Virus record (IMG/VR): IMGVR_UViG_3300046006_005023
Span: 1 to 27,767 of that record
Source: a virus
Length of the DNA stretch: 27,767 nucleotides
Direction: 5' to 3' (one strand)
The translations under genes were made by a program, and so were the position numbers. Shown here piece after piece: positions 15,208-21,600 of the stretch. Position 1 is the first letter of the stretch; every line of letters starts with the position of its first letter. The notes under the pieces were generated by a model. It saw only the letters and a list, made by a program, of their open reading frames with translations, searched no databases and was not told where the DNA came from.

Positions 15208-16205
15208 AAAAAATTTGCTTCAAGAGGCAAATCGATTGAAAATTCTGCAGAACAACTTGGGCAATTAATTTCTACATTTGTATCTACACCAAATGGAGGC
15301 TCGTTGATGATGCCACGAATATAAGAAACATCATTGATTGGAAGGTTCTTCAATAAAATTTGAAGTTCCATCTTATCGGTGATTCCATCAATTTCTTCTA
15401 ATAGTTGAGCAGTTCTATAAGTCAATGTATCATCAGTAGCATTATCGCCAAACATCTTCATTCTGCGTTCACGATATTCATTGATTTCTTGCTCATCACG
15501 ACCAGTTGAAAGGCGATACTTGAATCGATATTTTGAATTTGGCAAAACATCTTCAAGAATTGGTCCAAAATCATGAGGACATTGATTTACAAACAAAGCA
15601 CTTAAATCAACATTTGTGCTGAATTTGGCACCGCATTCGGGACACTTTACTTCGACATCGTAGCTATGAGAATAAGAGATGCCACGAAGATAAAGTAATA
15701 GATAGGTTCGATCTACAGTGAGTAAATTTTCTGCCTTAAAATCTTCTTTAATGCATTTTTGAAAGATCATGTTGATTGCTTGTCCTTTACGGACAAATCT
15801 AGGAGTCGCTAAAATTTGCTCTTCTTCGCCTGTCATTGGACGAATATGAATAATGCCATCTGCAGGTCCATTTGTACCATCATAGAATCTTCCTTTTGAT
15901 GGTAATTGCAATTCTTCATATTGTGCAAGTGATCCCTTGAGGGATTCAAGAATTTCTTTAAGTCTTCCACTTTGATTGTTTTGCGGATATGACGATGGTG
16001 CTTTAGCCACACTAGGAGCATTTGTATTGCCATTATCCCTATCTCGCAAATTTGCAAAAGATTGATTGGGTTTTTGCAAGGTAGATTGTGGAGCATCTTG
16101 ATTGCCTTGACTTCCTTGATTTTTTAAAACTTGCAAAAATTCTTGTGGTACATTCCCTTGAATGTTGATTGGGCTTCCTTCTTTGTTCAAATTACTATCT
16201 GCCAT
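15168..16205 (-). CDS. 26: gp26-like baseplate/tail assembly protein (zero-frame product)
   Basis: Residues about 1-80 are Gln/Asn/Ser-rich and probably disordered. From about 90 the protein follows the T4 baseplate gp26 family pattern, with LPSKGRFY, the IRPMTGEEEQILATPR motif and a helical core. Two CPxC pairs (C188/C191 and C315/C318) could form a zinc ribbon. At 345 residues it is longer than T4 gp26 (208). GGAG lies 7 nt before the ATG. Near the 3' end codons N331-F332-F333 hold an in-frame T-TTT-TTC heptamer; a -1 shift there would replace the last 12 residues with 75 others. The family assignment is from memory of its motifs. Confidence 0.75.
   Translation of the reverse strand: MADSNLNKEGSPINIQGNVPQEFLQVLKNQGSQGNQDAPQSTLQKPNQSFANLRDRDNGNTNAPSVAKAPSSYPQNNQSGRLKEILESLKGSLAQYEELQLPSKGRFYDGTNGPADGIIHIRPMTGEEEQILATPRFVRKGQAINMIFQKCIKEDFKAENLLTVDRTYLLLYLRGISYSHSYDVEVKCPECGAKFSTNVDLSALFVNQCPHDFGPILEDVLPNSKYRFKYRLSTGRDEQEINEYRERRMKMFGDNATDDTLTYRTAQLLEEIDGITDKMELQILLKNLPINDVSYIRGIINEPPFGVDTNVEINCPSCSAEFSIDLPLEANFFFPRRKKEKNTQA
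15207..15213 (-). other. Programmed -1 frameshift slippery heptamer T-TTT-TTC
   Basis: Read on the minus strand, the zero-frame codons are AAT-TTT-TTC, so T TTT TTC fits the X-XXY-YYZ rule in the right frame. It lies 12 sense codons before the zero-frame stop and opens exactly the frame that continues to 14980. Confidence 0.78.
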
Positions 16206-16258
16206 TATTGACTCCTATGTTGTTGCTAAAATTCACCTTTGCCTTTAAAATAGTGTGT
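16206..16258. promoter_or_regulatory. Divergent intergenic region
   Basis: These 53 bases separate the start of the minus-strand gp26-like gene from the plus-strand gene at 16259. Promoters for both directions would be expected here or inside the adjoining genes. It holds the gp26-like ribosome-binding site; no T4-type TATAAATA late element or clear sigma70 pair was found. Confidence 0.3.
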
Positions 16259-16621
16259 ATGAAAATAAATTTTCAAAATATCGAAGAAATAATTTTTTAT
16301 AATTCAAAAGTATGGCAACATATACCAGAATTAAGTCAATGTTATAATAATTGGTTGCTATCAATAAGAGTTCCGGGGTTGAGAGATTTAGGAAAAAGGG
16401 CTATACTAGATTTCTTAAATAACATTAAAGAAGAGTCTGTTGAGAAATTAGCATCTTTTTTTGGAGAACCTATTTTTATTGACAAGATGAGTGACAAGTT
16501 GACTGAAAGCTTTTCATTTAATATTGATGAATTGGAAGAAAAAATTTGTAAGTTTGATAGCTTTAATGATTTTTGTTTGACAAGGCGTGGAAACACAGTT
16601 TTTATAACCACTTGGAGATGA
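16259..16621 (+). CDS. Hypothetical protein, 120 aa
   Basis: No family was recognised. The protein looks mixed alpha/beta, with a central basic helix (GLRDLGKRAILDFLNN), a charged helical stretch and a C-terminal strand TVFITTWR. The ATG at 16259 is chosen over a longer reading from 16169 because the extra N-terminus overlaps the divergent gp26-like gene. The ribosome-binding site is weak. The stop is followed after 2 nt by the next start, forming a four-gene plus-strand cluster of small proteins. Confidence 0.65.
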   Translation: MKINFQNIEEIIFYNSKVWQHIPELSQCYNNWLLSIRVPGLRDLGKRAILDFLNNIKEESVEKLASFFGEPIFIDKMSDKLTESFSFNIDELEEKICKFDSFNDFCLTRRGNTVFITTWR

Positions 16622-16623
16622 TA

Positions 16624-16977
16624 ATGGAAAATTTTCTTTTGTTTGCTTTTGGATCTATTGGAATGGCTCATATTATTGTGGATGGATCAATTCTCGAATC
16701 ATTTAGAGATTTTGTGAAGTCATTTACGAAAAAGATTAATTTGCCAAAACTTGGCGAAATTGTCGAATGCTACATGTGTTCTGGAACATGGGCTGGATTT
16801 TTTATGGGATATATTGTTTATGGATATTTTATAAACAATATAACTCTTAGCATCTTGACAACATTCGCCTGTGGTTGTGCTGGCGGATTTCTTTCAAATT
16901 TGGCTGCAATGATTTTGAATTATATCGAATCAGCAACCATAATTAATTTACCAGAACAAAAAAATGAAAATATATAA
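16624..16977 (+). CDS. Small membrane protein with CxxCxGxW motif (DUF1360-like)
   Basis: This 117-residue protein has a hydrophobic N-terminal segment, a GEIVEC-YMC-SGTW motif directly before a transmembrane helix (AGFFMGYIVYGYFI) and a second long hydrophobic segment (ILTTFACGCAGGFLSNLAAMIL). The CxxCxGxW-plus-helix pattern resembles the DUF1360 membrane family known from phages and bacteria; its role is unknown. The ATG at 16624 is selected because GGAG at 16614-16617 is correctly spaced, while the upstream ATGs at 16573 and 16618 are not. It overlaps the next gene by 14 nt. Confidence 0.72.
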   Translation: MENFLLFAFGSIGMAHIIVDGSILESFRDFVKSFTKKINLPKLGEIVECYMCSGTWAGFFMGYIVYGYFINNITLSILTTFACGCAGGFLSNLAAMILNYIESATIINLPEQKNENI

Positions 16978-17227
16978 GTATCAAATCTATTGTCAGACAT
17001 GTCACTATAAAAAAATATTTGGAGATGAAGATGTGAAAGATCTTTCTCTCCAAAAAAGTGTTGATATACAATCTGGAATACCAATATTGAATCCTTTTAC
17101 AAAGAAAATAGAAACACCTAAGCAAAAAAAAGGAAAATCAAAAATCAAATGTCCAAAATGTGGTCACATTACATTTATAATGAGGTACAATGAGCCAAAA
17201 CAAGACGATAACTCTTCTGGATATTAA
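16964..17227 (+). CDS. Small zinc-ribbon protein
   Basis: This 87-residue protein has two CxxC knuckles: C-Q-T-C near residue 10 and C-P-K-C-G-H near residue 63, separated by a Lys-rich linker. They form a plausible zinc ribbon of the FmdB/rubredoxin-like class. It could bind nucleic acid or protein. It overlaps its upstream neighbour by 14 nt and its downstream neighbour by 38 nt. Confidence 0.72.
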   Translation: MKIYKYQIYCQTCHYKKIFGDEDVKDLSLQKSVDIQSGIPILNPFTKKIETPKQKKGKSKIKCPKCGHITFIMRYNEPKQDDNSSGY

Positions 17228-17576
17228 GCAAGCACTTAAGGATTCAAGATTTAGAGATACTTTACCACCAGACATGATGGAAGAAGTACATAAATTTTTA
17301 AAAAACCCCGGATGTGCATGCAACATGCCATTGTATCGAAAAATTTTATCTGATTGTTCCGATCAAATAAAACAGTATTTTCCAAATCGTGAAATTAGTA
17401 ATATTCAAGAAGAAGTAAAAAGACTCGCACAGAATAAATTTTCAGTTATAAATTGTTCTGTAGATGATCTTGAAGGTCATTTGAGAAAACTTGGAGTTGG
17501 AAGAAAACAAATTGCGATATCAAGATACGAAGACCAAGTTACTGTTATTGTGAATGATTTAGATGTTATTTATTAG
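17190..17576 (+). CDS. Conserved-looking phage protein, 128 aa, unknown function
   Basis: The protein has an N-terminal helical region, an N-P-G-C-A-C-N motif near residue 40, a central charged helix, and a C-terminal part ending in strand-like VTVIVNDLDVIY. The two close cysteines might bind metal. GAGG at 17182-17185 supports the ATG at 17190, which lies inside the zinc-ribbon gene. The last 11 bases overlap the convergent GT2-TPR gene. No family name can be given. Confidence 0.65.
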   Translation: MSQNKTITLLDIKQALKDSRFRDTLPPDMMEEVHKFLKNPGCACNMPLYRKILSDCSDQIKQYFPNREISNIQEEVKRLAQNKFSVINCSVDDLEGHLRKLGVGRKQIAISRYEDQVTVIVNDLDVIY

Positions 17577-18522
17577 ACTTATACAATTTAGAGGAATTTA
17601 TAACATTTTTACAATTTAACATCATTTCTTCTGGATGCTTTTTATATTTTTCAATATGGAATGGAAATTCATCATCCTTAAGTCTTCGTGAACCTAAAAG
17701 CATTGCATTTTCATAAAAATGAAATGCTTTTTCAAATTTATCTAAGGAATAATATATGTCTCCTAGCAAACACCAATATTCAGCCATCAGAGGCTTTTCT
17801 ATAATAATTTCAAACAAGATTTGTGATGCTAATTTGTAATTCTTTTCAACATATGCATAAATCATTGCAAGATAATATTTTGTCATAAAATATGACATAG
17901 GTTTGTTCTTTTCTAAAAACAAATAATGATTGGCAGTTCTAATGAAATCATTCCATTTATTTTTTCCAAGATAAATACAACTCAAGTAATAGTGAGTTTG
18001 TGCCACTAGTGGCTTTTCTCTCATCCAATTTTTTATGATCTCCATGTTCTCTTCATAACGATCAATTGTTTGAGATTTCACGAATATATCACTATGTTTA
18101 GAAGAATGAGATATGTGTTCGAATACTGGATTTGAAAAAATACAATTATTTGATTTATTTATCAAACGAATTGGTTTTGTAATAACCTGTTCTTGTATGA
18201 CACTTATTCTTCTGCAATCTTTACCTTCAATATATTCTTGTATTTTATCTAAACCTTTTAATATAATTTCATTGGCATTTAAAAACATCATCCATTCTGT
18301 TTCGCATTGATTTATAATTTTGTTTTTTATTTTTGCGTAATCGTTGTGAAATCCAAAGAATATAGTCTTGCATCCAATCTTTTCGATGATATCAGAAGAT
18401 TTATCCGAACTGTTTATGTCAGCAATAAGTATTTCGGAATCTAATTTCTTACATGAATCAATACACTCGGCAAGTGTAGATTCATTATTTCTGCATGTTA
18501 TTACGAATGTGAAATTTTTCAT
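17566..18522 (-). CDS. GT2-like glycosyltransferase fused to TPR repeats, altered DxD
   Basis: This 318-residue protein begins with a GT2 Rossmann half (FTFVITCRNNESTLAECI, then ILIADINSSD). From about residue 150 it continues with TPR-like helical pairs (QTHYYLSCIYLGK, YYLAMIYAYVEKNYKLA, AEYWCLLGDIYYSLDKFEKA). Enzymes of this plan usually carry an L-D-A-D-E metal site; here the same place reads L-N82-A-N84-E85, so the metal-binding aspartates are both asparagine. It may be inactive, metal-independent or a binding protein. The ATG at 18522 starts right before the first strand; a TTG at 18537 is possible. It overlaps an upstream TPR-like small ORF by 38 nt. Confidence 0.75.
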   Translation of the reverse strand: MKNFTFVITCRNNESTLAECIDSCKKLDSEILIADINSSDKSSDIIEKIGCKTIFFGFHNDYAKIKNKIINQCETEWMMFLNANEIILKGLDKIQEYIEGKDCRRISVIQEQVITKPIRLINKSNNCIFSNPVFEHISHSSKHSDIFVKSQTIDRYEENMEIIKNWMREKPLVAQTHYYLSCIYLGKNKWNDFIRTANHYLFLEKNKPMSYFMTKYYLAMIYAYVEKNYKLASQILFEIIIEKPLMAEYWCLLGDIYYSLDKFEKAFHFYENAMLLGSRRLKDDEFPFHIEKYKKHPEEMMLNCKNVINSSKLYKSNK

Positions 18523-18667
18523 TAAATTTCGTTTCAATTAAATGTATAATGGCTTCGGCTTCGTTGTACCTTCCAATATGATTATAATACAGACATAATT
18601 CTTTGTAATACTTTGGCGAATGAGGATTTTCAATGATTCCTAACATTATATCAGATATTTTCAACAA
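18485..18667 (-). CDS. Small TPR-like protein, TTG start
   Basis: This 60-codon ORF reads like one TPR unit plus capping helices (PKYYKELCLYYNHIGRYNEAEAIIHLIE). It begins at TTG 18667 with AGGAG 5 nt upstream, a context seen for other TTG starts in this window. It overlaps the GT2-TPR gene downstream by 38 nt in another frame, suggesting coupled translation. Its 5' end also overlaps the divergent GT2 gene (starting 18633) by 35 nt. It may be a helper of the GT2-TPR protein, or the remnant of a once longer TPR protein. Confidence 0.55.
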   Translation of the reverse strand: MLKISDIMLGIIENPHSPKYYKELCLYYNHIGRYNEAEAIIHLIETKFNEKFHIRNNMQK

Positions 18668-19538
18668 ATTCGCTCCTACTCGTAATGTCCTTACGCTAAA
18701 GAAACCATGGGAAGGAAGTATCGAAAAAAAACCTTGGCATCACAAAGTTACAGCGGTTATTCCAGTCATGGATACATTCGAACAACTTAACATATGTATT
18801 CAACTGTTGAAAGAACAATCATCAAAGCCATTTGTTGTAATTGTAGATACTGGTAGCAATGAAGAAGAATACAAAAAGATATGTGGCTTAAGGAATGATG
18901 ATGTTGAGGTTCACAGTTTGAAATTTAATGGCGTTCTCCATCCAAGTGACTTTCCAGCTATTGCCATGGATTTAGCATTTTCATGCTGTCGAACTGAATA
19001 TTTATTTGCCACTCATTCTGATGTTTTTTTAAGAAAAAAAACACTTTTAAATGAGATGATCGATTTGTGCAAAACAAATTCTCCAGTTGTTGGATATGAA
19101 ATATCGCCTAGAGCGCACGAAGATTGGAAGGGAATGGTTTCTCATACCGCTACCATGTACCACATTCCAACAATGGATATAATCGGCTTTGGATGGAGTT
19201 TACGCAGACTTTGCAACATATTTAATATCAAAGATCCAATACCAGATCCAAGACGACCTTGTTGGCCAGATACGGAGTTGTTGGGTAATTATATTTTAAG
19301 ATCACACAAAATTGAACCACACTTAATTGGCAAAGAAGAAAATTTCAAAAGAACATTAGATGATAATATTGATCACTTTAGAAGTTTTACATCAGGAAAA
19401 TTGTATAGTCGTTCCTACTATAAGATATGCGACAAATGGTATGAAGATGCCAAAAAAGAAGCTCTTGAACGAATTGAAGAATGGAAGAAAGAAAATAACA
19501 TGAACATTCATTTAAAATCTAAGGAACTTAATGGCTAA
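18633..19538 (+). CDS. GT2-family glycosyltransferase
   Basis: This 301-residue protein has a GT-A Rossmann core starting at about residue 37 (KVTAVIPVMDTFEQ), a VVIVDTGSNEEE strand, and an A-T-H-S-D-V-F segment in the place of the DxD metal site. A later aromatic, charged acceptor region includes RRPCWPDTE. The first 35 residues precede the domain. GAGG at 18622-18625 is 7 nt before ATG 18633, supporting this start although it lies within the divergent small TPR ORF. The donor sugar and acceptor are unknown. It overlaps the sigma-factor gene by 8 nt. Confidence 0.78.
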   Translation: MIPNIISDIFNKFAPTRNVLTLKKPWEGSIEKKPWHHKVTAVIPVMDTFEQLNICIQLLKEQSSKPFVVIVDTGSNEEEYKKICGLRNDDVEVHSLKFNGVLHPSDFPAIAMDLAFSCCRTEYLFATHSDVFLRKKTLLNEMIDLCKTNSPVVGYEISPRAHEDWKGMVSHTATMYHIPTMDIIGFGWSLRRLCNIFNIKDPIPDPRRPCWPDTELLGNYILRSHKIEPHLIGKEENFKRTLDDNIDHFRSFTSGKLYSRSYYKICDKWYEDAKKEALERIEEWKKENNMNIHLKSKELNG

Positions 19539-20067
19539 TGAATATCTAAATAACAAAAATTTTGAAGTCATTATTTCTGAATTTATAAAAATTAAAAGAA
19601 ATAAAGTAAAATTCGAAACACTTATAGAAGAAATAAAAGCTACAGAAGAAAGAACATCTAAAAGAGATAATTTTGTAAGACCAGAATCTTGGGATTCTTA
19701 TGAAAGAGAATTCCAATTTTATTTTGCAGAATACAACAAATTAAAAGATAAATTGACCACTGCTTTTTATTTATTGTCGGAAAATATTGTTAGATATAGA
19801 AAATTTAACCTTATTGATCCAGATGATGCAGTTCAAGAAGGTGTTCTCATATGCTTTGAAAAAGTTGATAGATTTGATCCAAGTAAAGGAAAAGCATTCA
19901 ACTATATGACAACTTGCATTATCAATCACTTCAGACAATTGTATAGAACAGCAAGAAATTACAATGAACTTAAAAAAAAATATCAAGATCACTTAAGCGT
20001 GAGCATGGAACAGAGCCAGAGACAGATTAAAGGAACATATAAAAATTATCAATCAAATGATAGGTAA
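19531..20067 (+). CDS. 55: Late-transcription sigma factor, gp55-like
   Basis: Residues about 80-132 match sigma region 2: NIVRYRKF, then DPDDAVQEGVLICFEKVDRFDPSKG and an aromatic-rich NYMTTCIINHF segment that would melt promoter DNA and bind the beta' clamp. No region 4 is present. The length of 178 residues matches T4 gp55 (185), the minimal sigma for late genes. The N-terminus is a charged helix. AAGGA precedes the ATG, which overlaps the GT2 stop. By T4 analogy it works with gp33 and the sliding clamp; a gp33 candidate follows, but no clamp gene is in the window. Confidence 0.85.
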   Translation: MANEYLNNKNFEVIISEFIKIKRNKVKFETLIEEIKATEERTSKRDNFVRPESWDSYEREFQFYFAEYNKLKDKLTTAFYLLSENIVRYRKFNLIDPDDAVQEGVLICFEKVDRFDPSKGKAFNYMTTCIINHFRQLYRTARNYNELKKKYQDHLSVSMEQSQRQIKGTYKNYQSNDR

Positions 20068-20152
20068 CTTTTATTTGATTGCTTGAAAAATATTTCCAGC
20101 ATACTTATAATTTTAATAGTGGATATTGTACGCCACTTAATTTAGGTAACAT

Positions 20153-20410
20153 ATGAGCAATCTTATTGAGCAATTAGAAAAACAAGAACTTATACAAAAA
20201 TTAATGGAAAAGGGATATGCACCACTTATAGATGCACTTCTTGAAAATGAAAAAGATGTGTACACTAAAAAGGGAAGACTCAACAAGAGTGGTGCGTGTC
20301 GAGTTTTGGGATGGAAACCAAAAGAACTCGAACAGGCACTTGAAGAGTGTAGAGAAATTTTAAAGAATGATCTTTATTTTAGTAGCTCAACAGATCCAGA
20401 AGAAGATTAA
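20153..20410 (+). CDS. Small helical protein, candidate gp33-like late coactivator
   Basis: This 85-residue, largely helical protein has an acidic C-terminus and a helix-turn-helix-like core (KGRLNKSGACRVLGWKPKELEQALEECREIL). Its position after the gp55-like gene and its resemblance, from memory, to small proteins of T4-like marine phages annotated as gp33 suggest a coactivator that bridges RNA polymerase and the clamp. A direct DNA-binding role is the alternative. AGG lies before the ATG. Its last 4 nt overlap the convergent tube gene. The 85 bases upstream hold no gene; they contain an AGTGG/CCACT inverted repeat (20118-20122 and 20133-20137) of unknown meaning. Confidence 0.5.
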   Translation: MSNLIEQLEKQELIQKLMEKGYAPLIDALLENEKDVYTKKGRLNKSGACRVLGWKPKELEQALEECREILKNDLYFSSSTDPEED

Positions 20411-20919
20411 ACTGGCTCATAATAAGCTCTGTCGTATCTTAAGCTAAGATCTACATAAATTATATTTGAATCGCTGTGATCTAATTCACCGAATTCTACT
20501 GTTTCTGGATACATGTTTTCAAATATCCACTTTTCTATTATTTCGCCACAGCCATCATATAGTTCTAATTTTCCTTGTTTTTTAAATCCATTGGTCGCAG
20601 TTTTAAGTTTGACACCAGAAGAATTTACTTCGTAATATTCATTGATCCATTCTATTACTGGATGTTTGTTTTTTTTTAAATCAAATAAAGTTAAATTTAT
20701 AGGTTTCCAATCTGGTTTGCCGGGAAAATAAATGGTTTCATGAAAATGTTGTGCTTCCATGCTTTTAAATGTTAAGCTTGGACGACCAGATTTGGTTGGA
20801 GGCAAAGCATCAATTCCTTCTGCCGAAACACCATCAATTTTTAAAAGCCATCTATACTTGCGTTTGAAGCAAGCGGTTGTTTTGTCCAATCCGAAATCAA
20901 AACTCATTCTTTGTGCCAT
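20407..20919 (-). CDS. Second tail tube-like protein (gp19 paralogue)
   Basis: This 170-residue protein shares the tube-protein plan with its upstream neighbour: KRKYRW strand near the start, a G-K-x-x-W segment, L-Y-D-G-C-G, an E-x-W loop, V-x-F-G-x-L-D and a final SLRYDRAYY strand. The two are clearly diverged. T4 gp19 is about 163 residues. It may form a tube cap, an alternative tube ring or an initiator. It is separated from the first tube gene by a strong terminator, so it likely has its own promoter or read-through level. GAGG precedes the ATG. Confidence 0.8.
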   Translation of the reverse strand: MAQRMSFDFGLDKTTACFKRKYRWLLKIDGVSAEGIDALPPTKSGRPSLTFKSMEAQHFHETIYFPGKPDWKPINLTLFDLKKNKHPVIEWINEYYEVNSSGVKLKTATNGFKKQGKLELYDGCGEIIEKWIFENMYPETVEFGELDHSDSNIIYVDLSLRYDRAYYEPV

Positions 20920-20938
20920 TATCGCCTCTTATGAAAAT

Positions 20939-20971
20939 AAAGCTCCGTATCTTTATAAGATTCGGAGCTTT
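20939..20971 (-). terminator. Rho-independent terminator after the main tail tube gene
   Basis: A near-perfect hairpin: AAAGCTCCG pairs with CGGAGCTTT (9 bp), then a T-T mismatch, then ATCTT pairs with AAGAT around a TAT loop. Read on the minus strand it is followed by a T-rich run (TTTATTTTC), as expected for termination after the gene ending at 20994. On the plus strand a weaker T-run (ATTTTT) follows, so it may work both ways. Confidence 0.78.
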
Positions 20972-20993
20972 ACAATTTTTGAAAGGATTATTA

Positions 20994-21578
20994 TTATGAA
21001 CAACCTATGCATTGTGGTTGAGGATTCGTTCCACAAAGATTGTTGTATATAGCTTGGTAATATCTAAGGGTCAACTCGATAGTTGCTTCTTCAGAAGAAC
21101 TATAGTCGAGATCGCCAAAGTTTACGGCTGATGGCCAAACGCCTCGAAGTTCCCAAGATTCGAGTTCTGTTCCGCAACCATCATACATAAGCAAAGTACC
21201 TTTGCCAGCCCAACCACCATTATTACCATCACCTTGGACGGTGGTCTGCTGCATCATCTTTTCGCCTTGATCTTGAAAATTATAGATCGAAGCTAACCAG
21301 CTGTAAAGATCTGTCATGCCGTTGCCTGTTGAGCGAGCAACATCATAATAGGTTACAGTGATGGTTTCCCAACTTGCCTTGCCCGGAATCCACATTTTTC
21401 CGTGCAAGTAGTTGATTTCAGTTTCTTCGATTGTTAAATTAGGACGACTAGCCAACTTTACAAAGTTTTTGCCGACCTTTTTGCCGTTCCACTGAACTTC
21501 GAATGTCCATCTATATTTTCTTTTGAATACCAAGTTGGTGTTTGTAGCCAACTCATTTAAGTGCATTAACTGTGCCAT
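20994..21578 (-). CDS. 19: Tail tube protein gp19-like
   Basis: This 194-residue protein is the main tail tube subunit: rings of it stack inside the sheath and carry the DNA. Visible signatures are FKRKYRW, PGKASWETITVTYYD, LLMYDGCG, VNFGDLDYS and the closing LTLRYYQAIY strand. It is longer than T4 gp19, with a Gln/Gly-rich loop (about 105-125) and a Cys-containing tail. AAAGGGGAA precedes the ATG. It follows the sheath gene by 22 nt and ends in front of a terminator, as expected for a highly expressed late gene. Confidence 0.88.
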   Translation of the reverse strand: MAQLMHLNELATNTNLVFKRKYRWTFEVQWNGKKVGKNFVKLASRPNLTIEETEINYLHGKMWIPGKASWETITVTYYDVARSTGNGMTDLYSWLASIYNFQDQGEKMMQQTTVQGDGNNGGWAGKGTLLMYDGCGTELESWELRGVWPSAVNFGDLDYSSSEEATIELTLRYYQAIYNNLCGTNPQPQCIGCS

Positions 21579-21600
21579 TTTTTAATTCCCCTTTCAAAAA

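Noticed and set aside
14996-15223. 75-codon minus-strand ORF beginning with TTG inside the gp26-like gene
   Set aside because: It is the +1 frame relative to the gp26-like gene, with no ribosome-binding site and Arg/Lys/Ser-rich unnatural sequence. The -1 frame over the same bases has better protein character and the right slippery site.
17563-17606. ATGTTAT/ATAACAT inverted repeat at the convergent gene ends
   Set aside because: A 7-bp AT-rich stem with a 30-nt loop is too weak to call a terminator.
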